DNA of 33,207 nt from an uncultured Myxococcales bacterium (GTDB lineage Bacteria; Myxococcota_A; Polyangia; Palsa-1104; JAEUJZ01). Position 1 is the stretch's first letter; each line of letters starts with the position of its first letter. Below are positions 1-7,690 of the stretch, piece after piece. The stretch is taken from positions 1 to 33,207 of the forward strand of contig CALMML010000323.1 of assembly GCA_937868485.1 (NCBI GenBank), in the 5' to 3' direction. The position numbers and the translations under genes were made by a program. The notes under the pieces are model-generated. The model was not told the origin of the DNA, made no database searches, and worked only from the letters and a program-made list of their open reading frames with translations.

Positions 1-342
1 GAGCTGGATCATCAAGATCGGCTGCTTGATGACTTGCTCAAGCGACTGCCACTTTACGACGAAGATCAGCAGCTTATCCGTCGCTGGCAAAAGCCAGGAA
101 GCTTGACGCTAAGCAGTCAACCCGACGGAGCCACGGTTGCATTTCAGCGCTATCAGCTCGACGCACAGGGCCACTGGTCCGTCGTCGAAAATAAAGTGAT
201 TGGGAAGACGCCCGTTTCGGAGCAGACGCTGCCGCCGGGAAGCTACCTCATCACCGTGTCGCAGCCCGGACACCGCGACGTTCGTCTGCCGATGCTGATC
301 GGTCACGACGAGGAGTTAAAGCAGCATGTCATCCTCCCCTGA
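1..342 (+). CDS. C-terminal part of a kinase/STAND-like signalling protein (5' end outside window)
   Basis: The frame is open from base 1 and ends at TGA 340-342, so this is the last 113 codons of a longer gene. The segment closely resembles residues about 855-965 of the next gene. It has the same helical stretch ending LPLYDEDQQLIRRW (compare MTLYDVGQSRLRRW), then a beta-rich PEGA-like domain with the shared pattern LPPGSYLITVSQPGH and a final VRLPMLIGHDEEL. It stops exactly where the downstream paralogue continues into its FGE-like domain, so this copy lacks that module. The last 17 bases overlap the next gene, which suggests translational coupling. The N-terminal domains cannot be seen, so kinase and NTPase content is inferred only from the paralogue. 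Confidence 0.8.
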   Translation, partial: ELDHQDRLLDDLLKRLPLYDEDQQLIRRWQKPGSLTLSSQPDGATVAFQRYQLDAQGHWSVVENKVIGKTPVSEQTLPPGSYLITVSQPGHRDVRLPMLIGHDEELKQHVILP

Positions 343-3300
343 AACCGAGTGGAAGCCCCCCAAGCTGTTCGACGGCTACCGCGTCTTGTGGACGATCAGC
401 CGAACCGAGCGCAGCTCGCTGTGCATGGGCCAAGACTCCGTGCTCGACAGACCCGTCACGATCCGGTTTCTGGATCTGACGGATCGCGACACCTTGCTGC
501 GTGAGCGCTTCGTCGCCGAGGCTCGATCGATAGCACGCGTCCAGCATCCCAACGTGGTGATGGTGCATCGCGTCGGAACCATCGACGGACGACCGTACAT
601 CATCTGCGAATACGTGCGAGGACAGAGCGTCGAGCAGCTTCCCAAGCCACTGCCGTGGCGACAGGTTCTGCCGCTGGCGATGGCGGCGGCGCGGGGACTT
701 GCGGCAGCACACCGTCGCGGCGTTCTGCATCGCAGCCTACGTCCGAGCAATCTGCTGGTGGCGTCCGACGGAACGATCAAGATCACCGACTTTGGACTTC
801 GTGAGTTTTGTGGAGAAGAGATCTCGCGCACACGGTCGGTGGCCGACGGACCGGGACAAGCGGCGGACTCGCAGCCAGAGCTGCTTTTGCCACAGCGTGC
901 CGAGGAGCTTCGTCAGAAAGCCAGCCTGTTTGTCGCGCCGGAGGTCAAAGCCAAAGAGCCGCCGACGCAGCGTGCGGATCTGTTCGCGCTCGGGGCCATC
1001 TTGTATGAGCTGTGCATCGGAAAGCCGCCGCCCGCGTCGGTGATTGATCAGCCGCCGAGCGATGACTTGCAAGCGAGTGGCTGGCCCGTCGACATCGACT
1101 CGCGCTTTGCCAAGGTCATCTTGCGCTGTCTGCGTGCGCATCCACCGGATCGCTACGGCTCGTCGGAAGAGCTGGAATCCGCGCTCGATCTGCTTCAGCC
1201 TCGCAGCGGTGCCGACAAGATTCCTGAAGGAAATCCGTATCGAGGACTGCTTCCGTTCGAGGCCGAGCATCGCTCGCTGTTCTTCGGTCGTCGCAGTGAA
1301 ATCGGAACGCTGGTGGAGCGGCTGCGTACGGATGCGTGTGTGCTCGTCGCTGCAGAGTCAGGTGTTGGCAAGTCGTCGCTGTGTCGCGCAGGTGTGATTC
1401 CGCTGGTGGCCGAAGGAGTGCTCGGTTCGGGTCGAAGCTGGCGCGTCGTGACGATGGTTCCAGGACGGCATCCGCTGCGGGCGCTCACCCAAGCACTGTC
1501 GTCGCTGAGCAAGCACGGAGAAGAAGAGCTGCTGACCGAGCTGCGCAGCGAACCCGAGCGACTGGGACGGCTTTTGCATCAGAGCCTGGGCAGCGATCGC
1601 GGCGTGATGCTGTTTGTCGATCAGCTGGAAGAGCTGTCTACGATTGCCGATCCAGCCGAGGCGCAGATCGTCGGAGAAGCGCTGGGAAGTCTGCTCGCGC
1701 GGATTCCAGGGGTTCGGCTGCTCATCACCGTGCGCAGCGATTACTTGGGTCGGGTCGCGAGCCTGCCAAGCATCGGGGAAGCGGTAACGCGCTCGCTGTA
1801 TATTTTGCGACCGCTTGGCGCGGATCGAATTCGCGAAGCGGTCGTCGGTCCGGCGCACGCAAAAGGAGTGCTGTTTGAGAGCACGGATCTCATCAGCGGA
1901 CTGGTGGATTCAACGGCTCACACCGACGGTGCGCTGCCTCTTTTGCAGTTTACGCTGGCAGAGCTGTGGGAAGCGCGCGAAGGAAACAGAATCACCAAGT
2001 CCGCGCTGGAAACGATAGGTGGTGTGACGGGTGCGCTGTCTCGACACGCGGATCATGTGATTGGCACGCTGCCGCCTCCGCAGCGAAACAGTGCGCGTCG
2101 CGTGTTGATGTCTCTGGTGACGCTGGAAGGAACGCGCGCACGTCGCAGCGAAGAGGAGCTGGTCAACGACGATCCGAATGCGAAAGCGGCGCTCGAAGCG
2201 CTGGTTCAAGGACGGCTGTTGGTTGCGCGCGATACGGCGGATGGAACTGCGTATGAAGTCGCGCACGAAGCGCTCATCAAAGGCTGGTCGACGCTGGGAA
2301 AGTGGCTGGAAGAGTTTGCAGAGAGCCGAGCCGCCAAGCAGAGACTCGAGTCCGCAGCAGCAGAGTGGCGCAGACTTTCGCGCAGCAGTGAAGGTCTGTG
2401 GTCGACGCAGCAGCTTGCGGAATCTGCGGTGATTGATGCAGCAGACATTGGAAGCAAAGAAGCAGAGTTTCTGGAAGCATCGCGAAAACATCAGCGCAAA
2501 CGGCAGATCGTACGGAACCTGCTGATTGGATCGATTCCTCTGCTGGCAGGACTCACGTACGGAGCGGCAGAGTACGCAGCACACCGAAACCTCTCGAAAC
2601 GAATTGCATCCTATCTGGCGGAAGGAACGAGCGAGCTACAGAGCGCGCGTCGTCGAAATCGAGAAGTGGAAGCGCTTCGCAAGAGTGCGTTTACAGCGTT
2701 TGACAGCATGAACATCGCAGACGGTGAAGCGATGTGGAGTCGAGCGATCAGCGCAACGGTGGAAGCAGAGCGATCCTATTCCCGTGCAAGCCAGACGTTT
2801 GAAGCGGCACTGACGGCAGATGGATCAAATCTGTCCGCCAAAGATCTGCTTGCTGATGTGCTGTATGAACGCGCGCTGATCGCAGAGCGAGACCGCAGAC
2901 CACAGCAGCTGGATGATCTGCTTCAGCGCATGACACTGTATGATGTGGGACAGAGTCGTCTCCGTCGCTGGAATGCGCCCGCTGTGCTGTCTGTTCAGAC
3001 CAAGCCAACGGGTGCGCGCATCACGATTGGAAAGTACGAACACGATCAAAAAGGAAGACGGCTCCTCACCGGAATTCGTGATCTGGGAATGAGCGCACTG
3101 TCCGATGTATCGCTGAGTCCGGGATCGTATCTGCTGACCGTGGTAGCGCCAGGTCACAGCGAAGTGCGATATCCGATCTTGCTGGGTCGGGAAGAAAAGC
3201 TCTCTTTGCAGATCAGTCTTCCGACGCAAAGTCAGGTTCCCAGCGGCTATGTCTATGTTCCGCCCGGACGATTCCTGTTCGGTTCCGGTGCGGAAGAAGC

Positions 3301-4066
3301 GATGCGAAAAGGAATGCTCAATACGGTTCCGATTCACGAGCTGAAGACAGACGGATTCCTGATCGCCAAGACAGAGACTACGTTTGCGGACTGGCTGGCA
3401 TTCCTACTGGCGCTCTCAGCGGACAAGCGCAAGCAGTACATGGCTGAACCCACCAACGGAACGCTCCCCGGTGCCGTCGGTCTGGCGCAGCTCCCAAGCG
3501 GTGAGTGGGAGCTTACGCTGCAACCAACGAACAAGAAGTACATTGCGCGCGGAACCCAGAACATTGTCTATTCCTCTCGCAAGCAGAATCAGGAGCAGCG
3601 CTGGTTAAAGATCCCTGTGAGCGGAGTCACGCTGCAAGATGCCAAAGACTACGCAGCATGGATGGACAAGAGCGGCAAGCTGCCAGGTGCGCGACTCTGT
3701 CATGAACAGGAGTGGGAGCGCGCAGCCAAAGGTGCCGATGATCGAGAGTGGCCGCACGGCGATGAGCTACTGCCCGGAGATGCCAACTTCGATCTCACAT
3801 ACGGAGCCGATGCAGCGTCGATGGGTCCTGACGAAGTCAGCAGCTATCCACAGTCACGCAGTCCGTTCGGTGTCGACGACATGGCGGGAAACGTACTGGA
3901 ATGGACGGACTCCTTTTTGAACAAGGGAGAGAGTCTGGTTCGCAGTGGCAGCTACTTCTTTTCCGCACTGGTTCAGCGCAGCACCAACCGAAGTCAGCTC
4001 GATGCCACCACACGCAGTCCCGGCGTCTCTTTGCGACTCTGTGCAACGCTCAAGCTGATGCCCTGA
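326..4066 (+). CDS. Pseudokinase / STAND NTPase / PEGA-like / FGE-sulfatase-like fusion protein
   Basis: Large modular protein of 1246 residues. Residues about 17-290 have a Ser/Thr kinase fold, but the VAIK lysine is Arg47, the HRD motif is HRS (Ser137) and the glycine loop has no glycines. DFG (155-157) and APE (204-206) remain. Residues about 301-720 match novel-STAND NTPases: NPYRGLLPFE, then FFGRRSE, a Walker A (ESGVGKSS, with Ala343 for the usual first Gly), and a Walker B (VMLFVDQLEEL, 427-437). A membrane helix lies at about 730-752, then a helical region, a PEGA-like domain (about 880-965), and an FGE-sulfatase/SUMF1-type domain (about 972-1246) with MAGNVLEWTD. The start ATG at 326 overlaps the preceding paralogue by 17 bases. 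The likely role is membrane-anchored signalling or scaffolding; kinase catalysis looks improbable. The substrate or partner is unknown. Confidence 0.88.
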   Translation: MSSSPETEWKPPKLFDGYRVLWTISRTERSSLCMGQDSVLDRPVTIRFLDLTDRDTLLRERFVAEARSIARVQHPNVVMVHRVGTIDGRPYIICEYVRGQSVEQLPKPLPWRQVLPLAMAAARGLAAAHRRGVLHRSLRPSNLLVASDGTIKITDFGLREFCGEEISRTRSVADGPGQAADSQPELLLPQRAEELRQKASLFVAPEVKAKEPPTQRADLFALGAILYELCIGKPPPASVIDQPPSDDLQASGWPVDIDSRFAKVILRCLRAHPPDRYGSSEELESALDLLQPRSGADKIPEGNPYRGLLPFEAEHRSLFFGRRSEIGTLVERLRTDACVLVAAESGVGKSSLCRAGVIPLVAEGVLGSGRSWRVVTMVPGRHPLRALTQALSSLSKHGEEELLTELRSEPERLGRLLHQSLGSDRGVMLFVDQLEELSTIADPAEAQIVGEALGSLLARIPGVRLLITVRSDYLGRVASLPSIGEAVTRSLYILRPLGADRIREAVVGPAHAKGVLFESTDLISGLVDSTAHTDGALPLLQFTLAELWEAREGNRITKSALETIGGVTGALSRHADHVIGTLPPPQRNSARRVLMSLVTLEGTRARRSEEELVNDDPNAKAALEALVQGRLLVARDTADGTAYEVAHEALIKGWSTLGKWLEEFAESRAAKQRLESAAAEWRRLSRSSEGLWSTQQLAESAVIDAADIGSKEAEFLEASRKHQRKRQIVRNLLIGSIPLLAGLTYGAAEYAAHRNLSKRIASYLAEGTSELQSARRRNREVEALRKSAFTAFDSMNIADGEAMWSRAISATVEAERSYSRASQTFEAALTADGSNLSAKDLLADVLYERALIAERDRRPQQLDDLLQRMTLYDVGQSRLRRWNAPAVLSVQTKPTGARITIGKYEHDQKGRRLLTGIRDLGMSALSDVSLSPGSYLLTVVAPGHSEVRYPILLGREEKLSLQISLPTQSQVPSGYVYVPPGRFLFGSGAEEAMRKGMLNTVPIHELKTDGFLIAKTETTFADWLAFLLALSADKRKQYMAEPTNGTLPGAVGLAQLPSGEWELTLQPTNKKYIARGTQNIVYSSRKQNQEQRWLKIPVSGVTLQDAKDYAAWMDKSGKLPGARLCHEQEWERAAKGADDREWPHGDELLPGDANFDLTYGADAASMGPDEVSSYPQSRSPFGVDDMAGNVLEWTDSFLNKGESLVRSGSYFFSALVQRSTNRSQLDATTRSPGVSLRLCATLKLMP

Positions 4067-4098
4067 CAAACGCCCAAGATTGACCAATCGCAGCGGCA

Positions 4099-4132
4099 CT
4101 GGGGTCTGCCGGGTGGGATCTACAGACCCCAG
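4099..4132 (+). terminator. Perfect 10-bp hairpin after the STAND fusion gene
   Basis: CTGGGGTCTG (4099-4108) pairs perfectly with CAGACCCCAG (4123-4132) across a 14-nt loop, 32 bases after the stop codon at 4066. No T-run follows, so it is either a non-canonical terminator or an mRNA 3'-end stabiliser. The 294-base gap between genes (4067-4360) shows nothing else convincing beyond a small CCGCT/AGCGG stem near 4175-4189. Confidence 0.5.
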
Positions 4133-4360
4133 CTTCACGTAGGAAAGCAACCCACAAAAGCGCAGAAGGACGGACCGCTTAGACAGCGGCTCAGCGACGA
4201 ACAAATCCCAAACCATGGAAAACGCTTCGGAGTCCGCATAAGTCAGCAATATGTGTAGCAACTCTGCAGCAGAAACCACGAACAGACGGAACCTGGGCCA
4301 CACGCTGATTCGATGAAGGCATGACACTTGCTTCTCTTTGGCGATGAGGAACACAGGTCC

Positions 4361-5410
4361 ATGAGAACTTCACAGCTTTGTTATCTGGCGAGTCTGTTTC
4401 TGATGGGAGCCTGTGGCAGTCATTCTGATCTCTCGCTCGATCTGACCAAGCTCAACTCGATCGAACCGAATGACTCCCAAGTAAACGGATTCTCGGTCAA
4501 CGGACTCACCGTCAACGGACTCACCGTCAACAGCTCTGCTGCCAGCATCTCTTCTACCATCCATCGCACAAACGACCTGGCCAACGTTCGCTTCGACAGC
4601 GCAGCACTCCACGGACATCAGCCCGCGCAGGTGTGGCTGACCCAGTCCACGCTGGAAGCAAACGATGGACAGACCTCGCTATCGGGTGCGCAGCTGGTTG
4701 GGACGACCTTTGCTGGCAAGCTGCTCGACGGAATGAACATTCCGCTGCGCATTGAAGACGTACAAGTCAGCAATGGCGTCACGCTCTACTCTGTTTCGAT
4801 TTTGACGGATGCTGGACCGATTCCGTTGTGCGCAACATCGAACGGAAGTCCGATTCCGTCCATCGCACTCGCAGGATTTTGGGACAAGTCCGCTACGCAT
4901 GTGGACGACGCCAGCGCCTTTACCTTCGGCTGCGTAAACGCCGCCATCGGCAAGTGCGTTCTGTGGGGATACCGACCCTGGGAACAGACCACAGAGTGTC
5001 GCAACAACTCGTGCAAGACCCGCAACCTCATCGACTGGCATCGAGCCTGCGTGCGCTTGGTTCGCGCCGACTACTGCGGAGACGGAATCGCACACACTCG
5101 ATCCGGAACGCACATCAACGTCTACGATCAGCTCGGCATTCAGCAGTCGTCCAATCCCGGCTGGGCCATCGAGTCGGAGTGGCGTCAAGACGGCGCAGCG
5201 TGCATCAACCACACGCGCTGGCTTCAAGCGGATTCGAACTGGACGGAAAACGATCTCGCGTACGTTCAAAGCGTCTGCCCAGATCGACTCGCTACCGCCA
5301 AAGGATCACGCTGCGACGAAAGCAAGTCCACCTACAACACGCAGTTCGGATTCAACAAATCGAGCGATGATCGTCCGCTCATCCGCAACGAGTCTCCGCA
5401 GTACGAATAG
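4361..5410 (+). CDS. ADYC-type secreted lipoprotein
   Basis: Protein of 349 residues starting at ATG 4361. An upstream in-frame TTG at 4328 would put charged residues before the signal peptide, so it is rejected. The N terminus is a lipoprotein signal ending LMGAC, with Cys18 as the lipidation site. Residues 42-57 carry NG-x-x-V pentapeptide repeats, a feature I associate with myxobacterial lipoproteins. The C-terminal half is Cys- and Trp-rich, contains the literal ADYCGDG motif, and later has DGAACINHTRW, matching the ADYC domain known from Myxococcota secreted proteins. Function is unknown; it is probably an outer-membrane or surface lipoprotein. The downstream radical SAM gene follows after about 73-88 bases on the same strand, so co-expression is possible but unproven. 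Confidence 0.8.
   Translation: MRTSQLCYLASLFLMGACGSHSDLSLDLTKLNSIEPNDSQVNGFSVNGLTVNGLTVNSSAASISSTIHRTNDLANVRFDSAALHGHQPAQVWLTQSTLEANDGQTSLSGAQLVGTTFAGKLLDGMNIPLRIEDVQVSNGVTLYSVSILTDAGPIPLCATSNGSPIPSIALAGFWDKSATHVDDASAFTFGCVNAAIGKCVLWGYRPWEQTTECRNNSCKTRNLIDWHRACVRLVRADYCGDGIAHTRSGTHINVYDQLGIQQSSNPGWAIESEWRQDGAACINHTRWLQADSNWTENDLAYVQSVCPDRLATAKGSRCDESKSTYNTQFGFNKSSDDRPLIRNESPQYE
4496..4531 (+). repeat. 15-bp tandem repeat coding for NG-x-x-V units
   Basis: GTCAACGGACTCACC occurs twice in tandem (4496-4510 and 4511-4525), followed by a partial third GTCAAC. It codes for the VNGLT pentapeptide repeats just after the lipobox of the ADYC lipoprotein. A more diverged unit (GTAAACGGATTCTCG) precedes it at about 4481. 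Confidence 0.75.
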
Positions 5411-5483
5411 TCAAACTCTCGACGGATGCTGACTCCGTCTGAGCGCTCCTCGCAAACAATTTGCACTTCCTCGCAGCCGCTGC

Positions 5484-6590
5484 TTGTATCGTGTCATCGT
5501 GTCTGCTGTTCGCTTCCTTCAGATCGAGCCGACCACTCGCTGCAACTTCACCTGCGGCTTTTGCTGTGGTCGATACATGGATCAGGCCGACCTTCCTTTT
5601 GAGCGCTTCGAGAGCCTGCTCGCTGCGCATCCCAGCGTCGAGCACGTCGAACTACAAGGAGAAGGAGAGTCGCTGCTTCATCCACGCTTTTTCGACATGG
5701 TCAAAGCGCTGCGCGAACGGAACATCAAGGTCTCGATCATCACAAACGGCAGCTTGATCAGTGAAGCGCATGCCGCGCAGCTGGTCGCGCTAGGAATCGA
5801 AAAAGTATCGGTATCGATGGAGTCCGCAGAGTCCGAGACGTTTCGACAGATTCGAGGAGGAAAGCTCGAAAAAGTCATCGCCGGACTGTCCGCGCTGGTG
5901 TCAGAAAAAAAGAAGCAGCAGAGCCTGCGTCCGATCATTGGTCTGTCGATCACCGTGCTGCGAGACACCCAAGATCATCTGCCCGGAATCATCGCGCTGT
6001 ACAAGAAGCTGGGTCTCGATGGCGGCGTCACTCTTCAGCCACTGTCGACGATGCCGCTGTATGAAAAGAACTATCCAGACGGACTGCGAAGACAGGTTCT
6101 GTCCGATCACGAAGTCGATGATCTGTGGGTTCGCGTGCGCATGCACAAAGAGCTACGGCAGATTCAGAAGCAAAAAGACAAGCTCCGTGTAGACAGTTTT
6201 TACGATGAGCTACTGTCTGGATTTCAACCAGGTTCCCGTCGCTGTCCTTGGCTTGAACAGGGTCTGTATGTCAATCATCAAGGCACTGCCACCGCGTGCT
6301 GCATGATCAAAGACACCGAGCGATTCCGATTGGGAGTCATCGGTCAAGACTCGCCCCAGCAGATTCAAGCGGAGCGCGCAGCACTCGCCGCAGAGTTAAA
6401 AAAGGGAGTCCTTCCCGCGCCATGTACCGGCTGTGAGCTGGGACGCTTTGCGCTGATGAATCGCTGGCAGCTCTTTGCGTTTGCGATGGGAGGCGTGCTG
6501 CGTCGCTATTCTCCGCGCGCAGTGTGGCGCAGGCTGCGTCCACAGAAGCCGAAGGTACGACTCCCACTGCTGCCTCCTACCGCATCCTGA
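5484..6590 (+). CDS. Radical SAM protein with SPASM-like C-terminal cluster
   Basis: Radical SAM enzyme of up to 368 residues. The motif CNFTCGFC (Cys20, Cys24, Cys27) would bind the SAM-cleaving 4Fe-4S cluster. The following ELQGEGESLLHP resembles the glycine-rich SAM-binding segment. A SPASM/twitch-like C terminus has Cys near 254, a CC pair near 272 and CTGC at about 314-317, probably holding an auxiliary Fe-S cluster. The start is uncertain: TTG 5484 gives the longest form, but GTG 5499 (V-S-A-V-R-F-L-Q-I-E-P) looks more like the family; neither has a good Shine-Dalgarno. The substrate is unknown. SPASM proteins often modify peptides or mature enzymes, but no obvious precursor peptide is adjacent. 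The C-terminal tail after 330 is basic and Pro-rich. Confidence 0.85.
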   Translation: MYRVIVSAVRFLQIEPTTRCNFTCGFCCGRYMDQADLPFERFESLLAAHPSVEHVELQGEGESLLHPRFFDMVKALRERNIKVSIITNGSLISEAHAAQLVALGIEKVSVSMESAESETFRQIRGGKLEKVIAGLSALVSEKKKQQSLRPIIGLSITVLRDTQDHLPGIIALYKKLGLDGGVTLQPLSTMPLYEKNYPDGLRRQVLSDHEVDDLWVRVRMHKELRQIQKQKDKLRVDSFYDELLSGFQPGSRRCPWLEQGLYVNHQGTATACCMIKDTERFRLGVIGQDSPQQIQAERAALAAELKKGVLPAPCTGCELGRFALMNRWQLFAFAMGGVLRRYSPRAVWRRLRPQKPKVRLPLLPPTAS

Positions 6591-6664
6591 TCGTCGCATT
6601 CACCGTCCGTGCGCACCTTTCATGCGTAGCCGCCCTCGCCTACCGTGAAGTATAGTGAAGCGAT

Positions 6665-6669
6665 AGGAG
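6665..6669 (+). promoter_or_regulatory. Shine-Dalgarno site for the repeat protein
   Basis: AGGAG lies 7 bases before ATG 6677 and fixes that start. A TATAGT hexamer at 6651-6656 resembles a -10 box, but no convincing -35 partner is visible. Confidence 0.6.
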
Positions 6670-6676
6670 TTCTCTG

Positions 6677-7654
6677 ATGCAGCGACGTGTGGTGTCTTCT
6701 GGCTGCGCACTGTGGGCGCTCTGTGCAGCCACGGCTTTTGCGATTCCTGCAGTGCAGCTTGTCTGTGCGCAAACGGCCAAGGCCGATGCAGGTCCCGTCG
6801 AACGAACCGTCGTCACCAAAGACGGCAGCATGTACCGAGGCGAAGTCCTGGAGTACACCATCGGCTCGCACATTGTACTCAAGCTCTCAGGCGGGGAATC
6901 CAAGCGCATCACCTGGGACGAGATCGATCAGGTGTCGCCGCCGCGTCCAAAGAATCCGTCCGGCAGCGCACCGTCTGCGAGTCCTCCGCCTGCTGCGAGT
7001 CCTCCGCCTGCTGCGAGTCCTCCGCCTGCTGCGAGTCCTCCGCCCGCTGCGAGTCCTCCGCCCGCGAGTCCTCCGCCTGCGAGTCCTCCGCCTGTCTCGA
7101 GCGGTCCACTCGTCCCGAGCGGCTTTGAGCGCACCGTCCAGATCCGCGACAACATCACCTACTTCGGCGAGGTCATGGAATACGAGGTCGGCAGCCACCT
7201 CATCCTCAAGCTCGGCGACGGCAGCATCAAGCGGATTTCCTGGGCGGAAGCCAAGCGCATCTCTCCGCCCCGTCGCAAAGGGGACCAAACCCACGTCGGA
7301 TCCCCCGAGCGCACCATCGTGCTTCGCAACGGCAACACCCTGCGAGGCGATCTCGTCGAGTCCGTTCAAGGCGTTCACACCACGATTCGCCTGGGCTCCG
7401 GCGAAATCCGTCGTGTCGGCTGGACCGACATTCAGCGCATCACCGCCCCGCTCGCCCCTGGTGTCTCGTCGCCCATCCCACTCACCGGAGAGCTGCTCGT
7501 ACACCTCGACAGCGGCTCGCGTGTGCTTGGCTCCTACTTCGAGTACGTCCCCGAGCAGCAGCTCATCCTCCGTCACCAAAACGGACGCCTGTTCTACATT
7601 CCGGTGAACTCGATCATCAAAGTGACCATCACCGACGAAGGCAAGACCGAATAG
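6677..7654 (+). CDS. Secreted protein with four SH3/LSm-like repeats and a Pro-rich linker
   Basis: Protein of 325 residues with a signal peptide (cleavage near residue 31, ending VCAQT). It contains four copies of a roughly 45-50-residue beta-rich unit at about 42-90, 150-199, 210-258 and 271-320. The first three share an ERT start, a central G(E/D) followed by a hydrophobic strand, and a conserved R-x-x-W. Their pattern is (V/I)x(L/I)(R/K)(D/N)G-x-x-x-x-G(E/D)(V/L). Units 1 and 2 are joined by a low-complexity ASPPPA linker (101-140) encoded by a tandem DNA repeat. I do not recognise a named family; the repeats resemble small beta-barrels used for binding. The start is supported by AGGAG 7 bases upstream. 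The next gene, DUF1684, begins 36 bases downstream and may share the transcript. Confidence 0.8.
   Translation: MQRRVVSSGCALWALCAATAFAIPAVQLVCAQTAKADAGPVERTVVTKDGSMYRGEVLEYTIGSHIVLKLSGGESKRITWDEIDQVSPPRPKNPSGSAPSASPPPAASPPPAASPPPAASPPPAASPPPASPPPASPPPVSSGPLVPSGFERTVQIRDNITYFGEVMEYEVGSHLILKLGDGSIKRISWAEAKRISPPRRKGDQTHVGSPERTIVLRNGNTLRGDLVESVQGVHTTIRLGSGEIRRVGWTDIQRITAPLAPGVSSPIPLTGELLVHLDSGSRVLGSYFEYVPEQQLILRHQNGRLFYIPVNSIIKVTITDEGKTE
6977..7093 (+). repeat. In-frame Pro-rich minisatellite (4 x 18 bp + 3 x 15 bp)
   Basis: Four 18-bp units of GCGAGTCCTCCGCCTGCT type (6977-7048; the fourth has one C variant) are followed by three 15-bp units of GCGAGTCCTCCGCCY type (7049-7093). They encode ASPPPA and ASPPP. 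All units are multiples of three, so copy-number change would keep the frame. Confidence 0.92.
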
Positions 7655-7690
7655 CCTCAGCGAGTTCCTCTTCCGCGAAAGTTCCCATCC

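Noticed and set aside
1-400. Frameshift splitting a single gene at the 342/326 junction
   Set aside because: The left segment is a C-terminal domain and the next gene starts with a complete kinase-like N terminus, so they are two tandem genes.
1910-2584. Long minus-strand open frame (224 codons) opposite the STAND fusion gene
   Set aside because: Its translation is Arg/Cys/Gln-rich and shows no family motif; it is the antisense shadow of a well-supported gene.
4328-4360. Upstream start for the ADYC lipoprotein
   Set aside because: It would add a charged, acidic stretch before the signal peptide; ATG 4361 begins a normal lipoprotein signal.
6977-7093. Possible CRISPR-like array
   Set aside because: Units are directly adjacent with no spacers and encode an in-frame ASPPP linker; this is a coding minisatellite.
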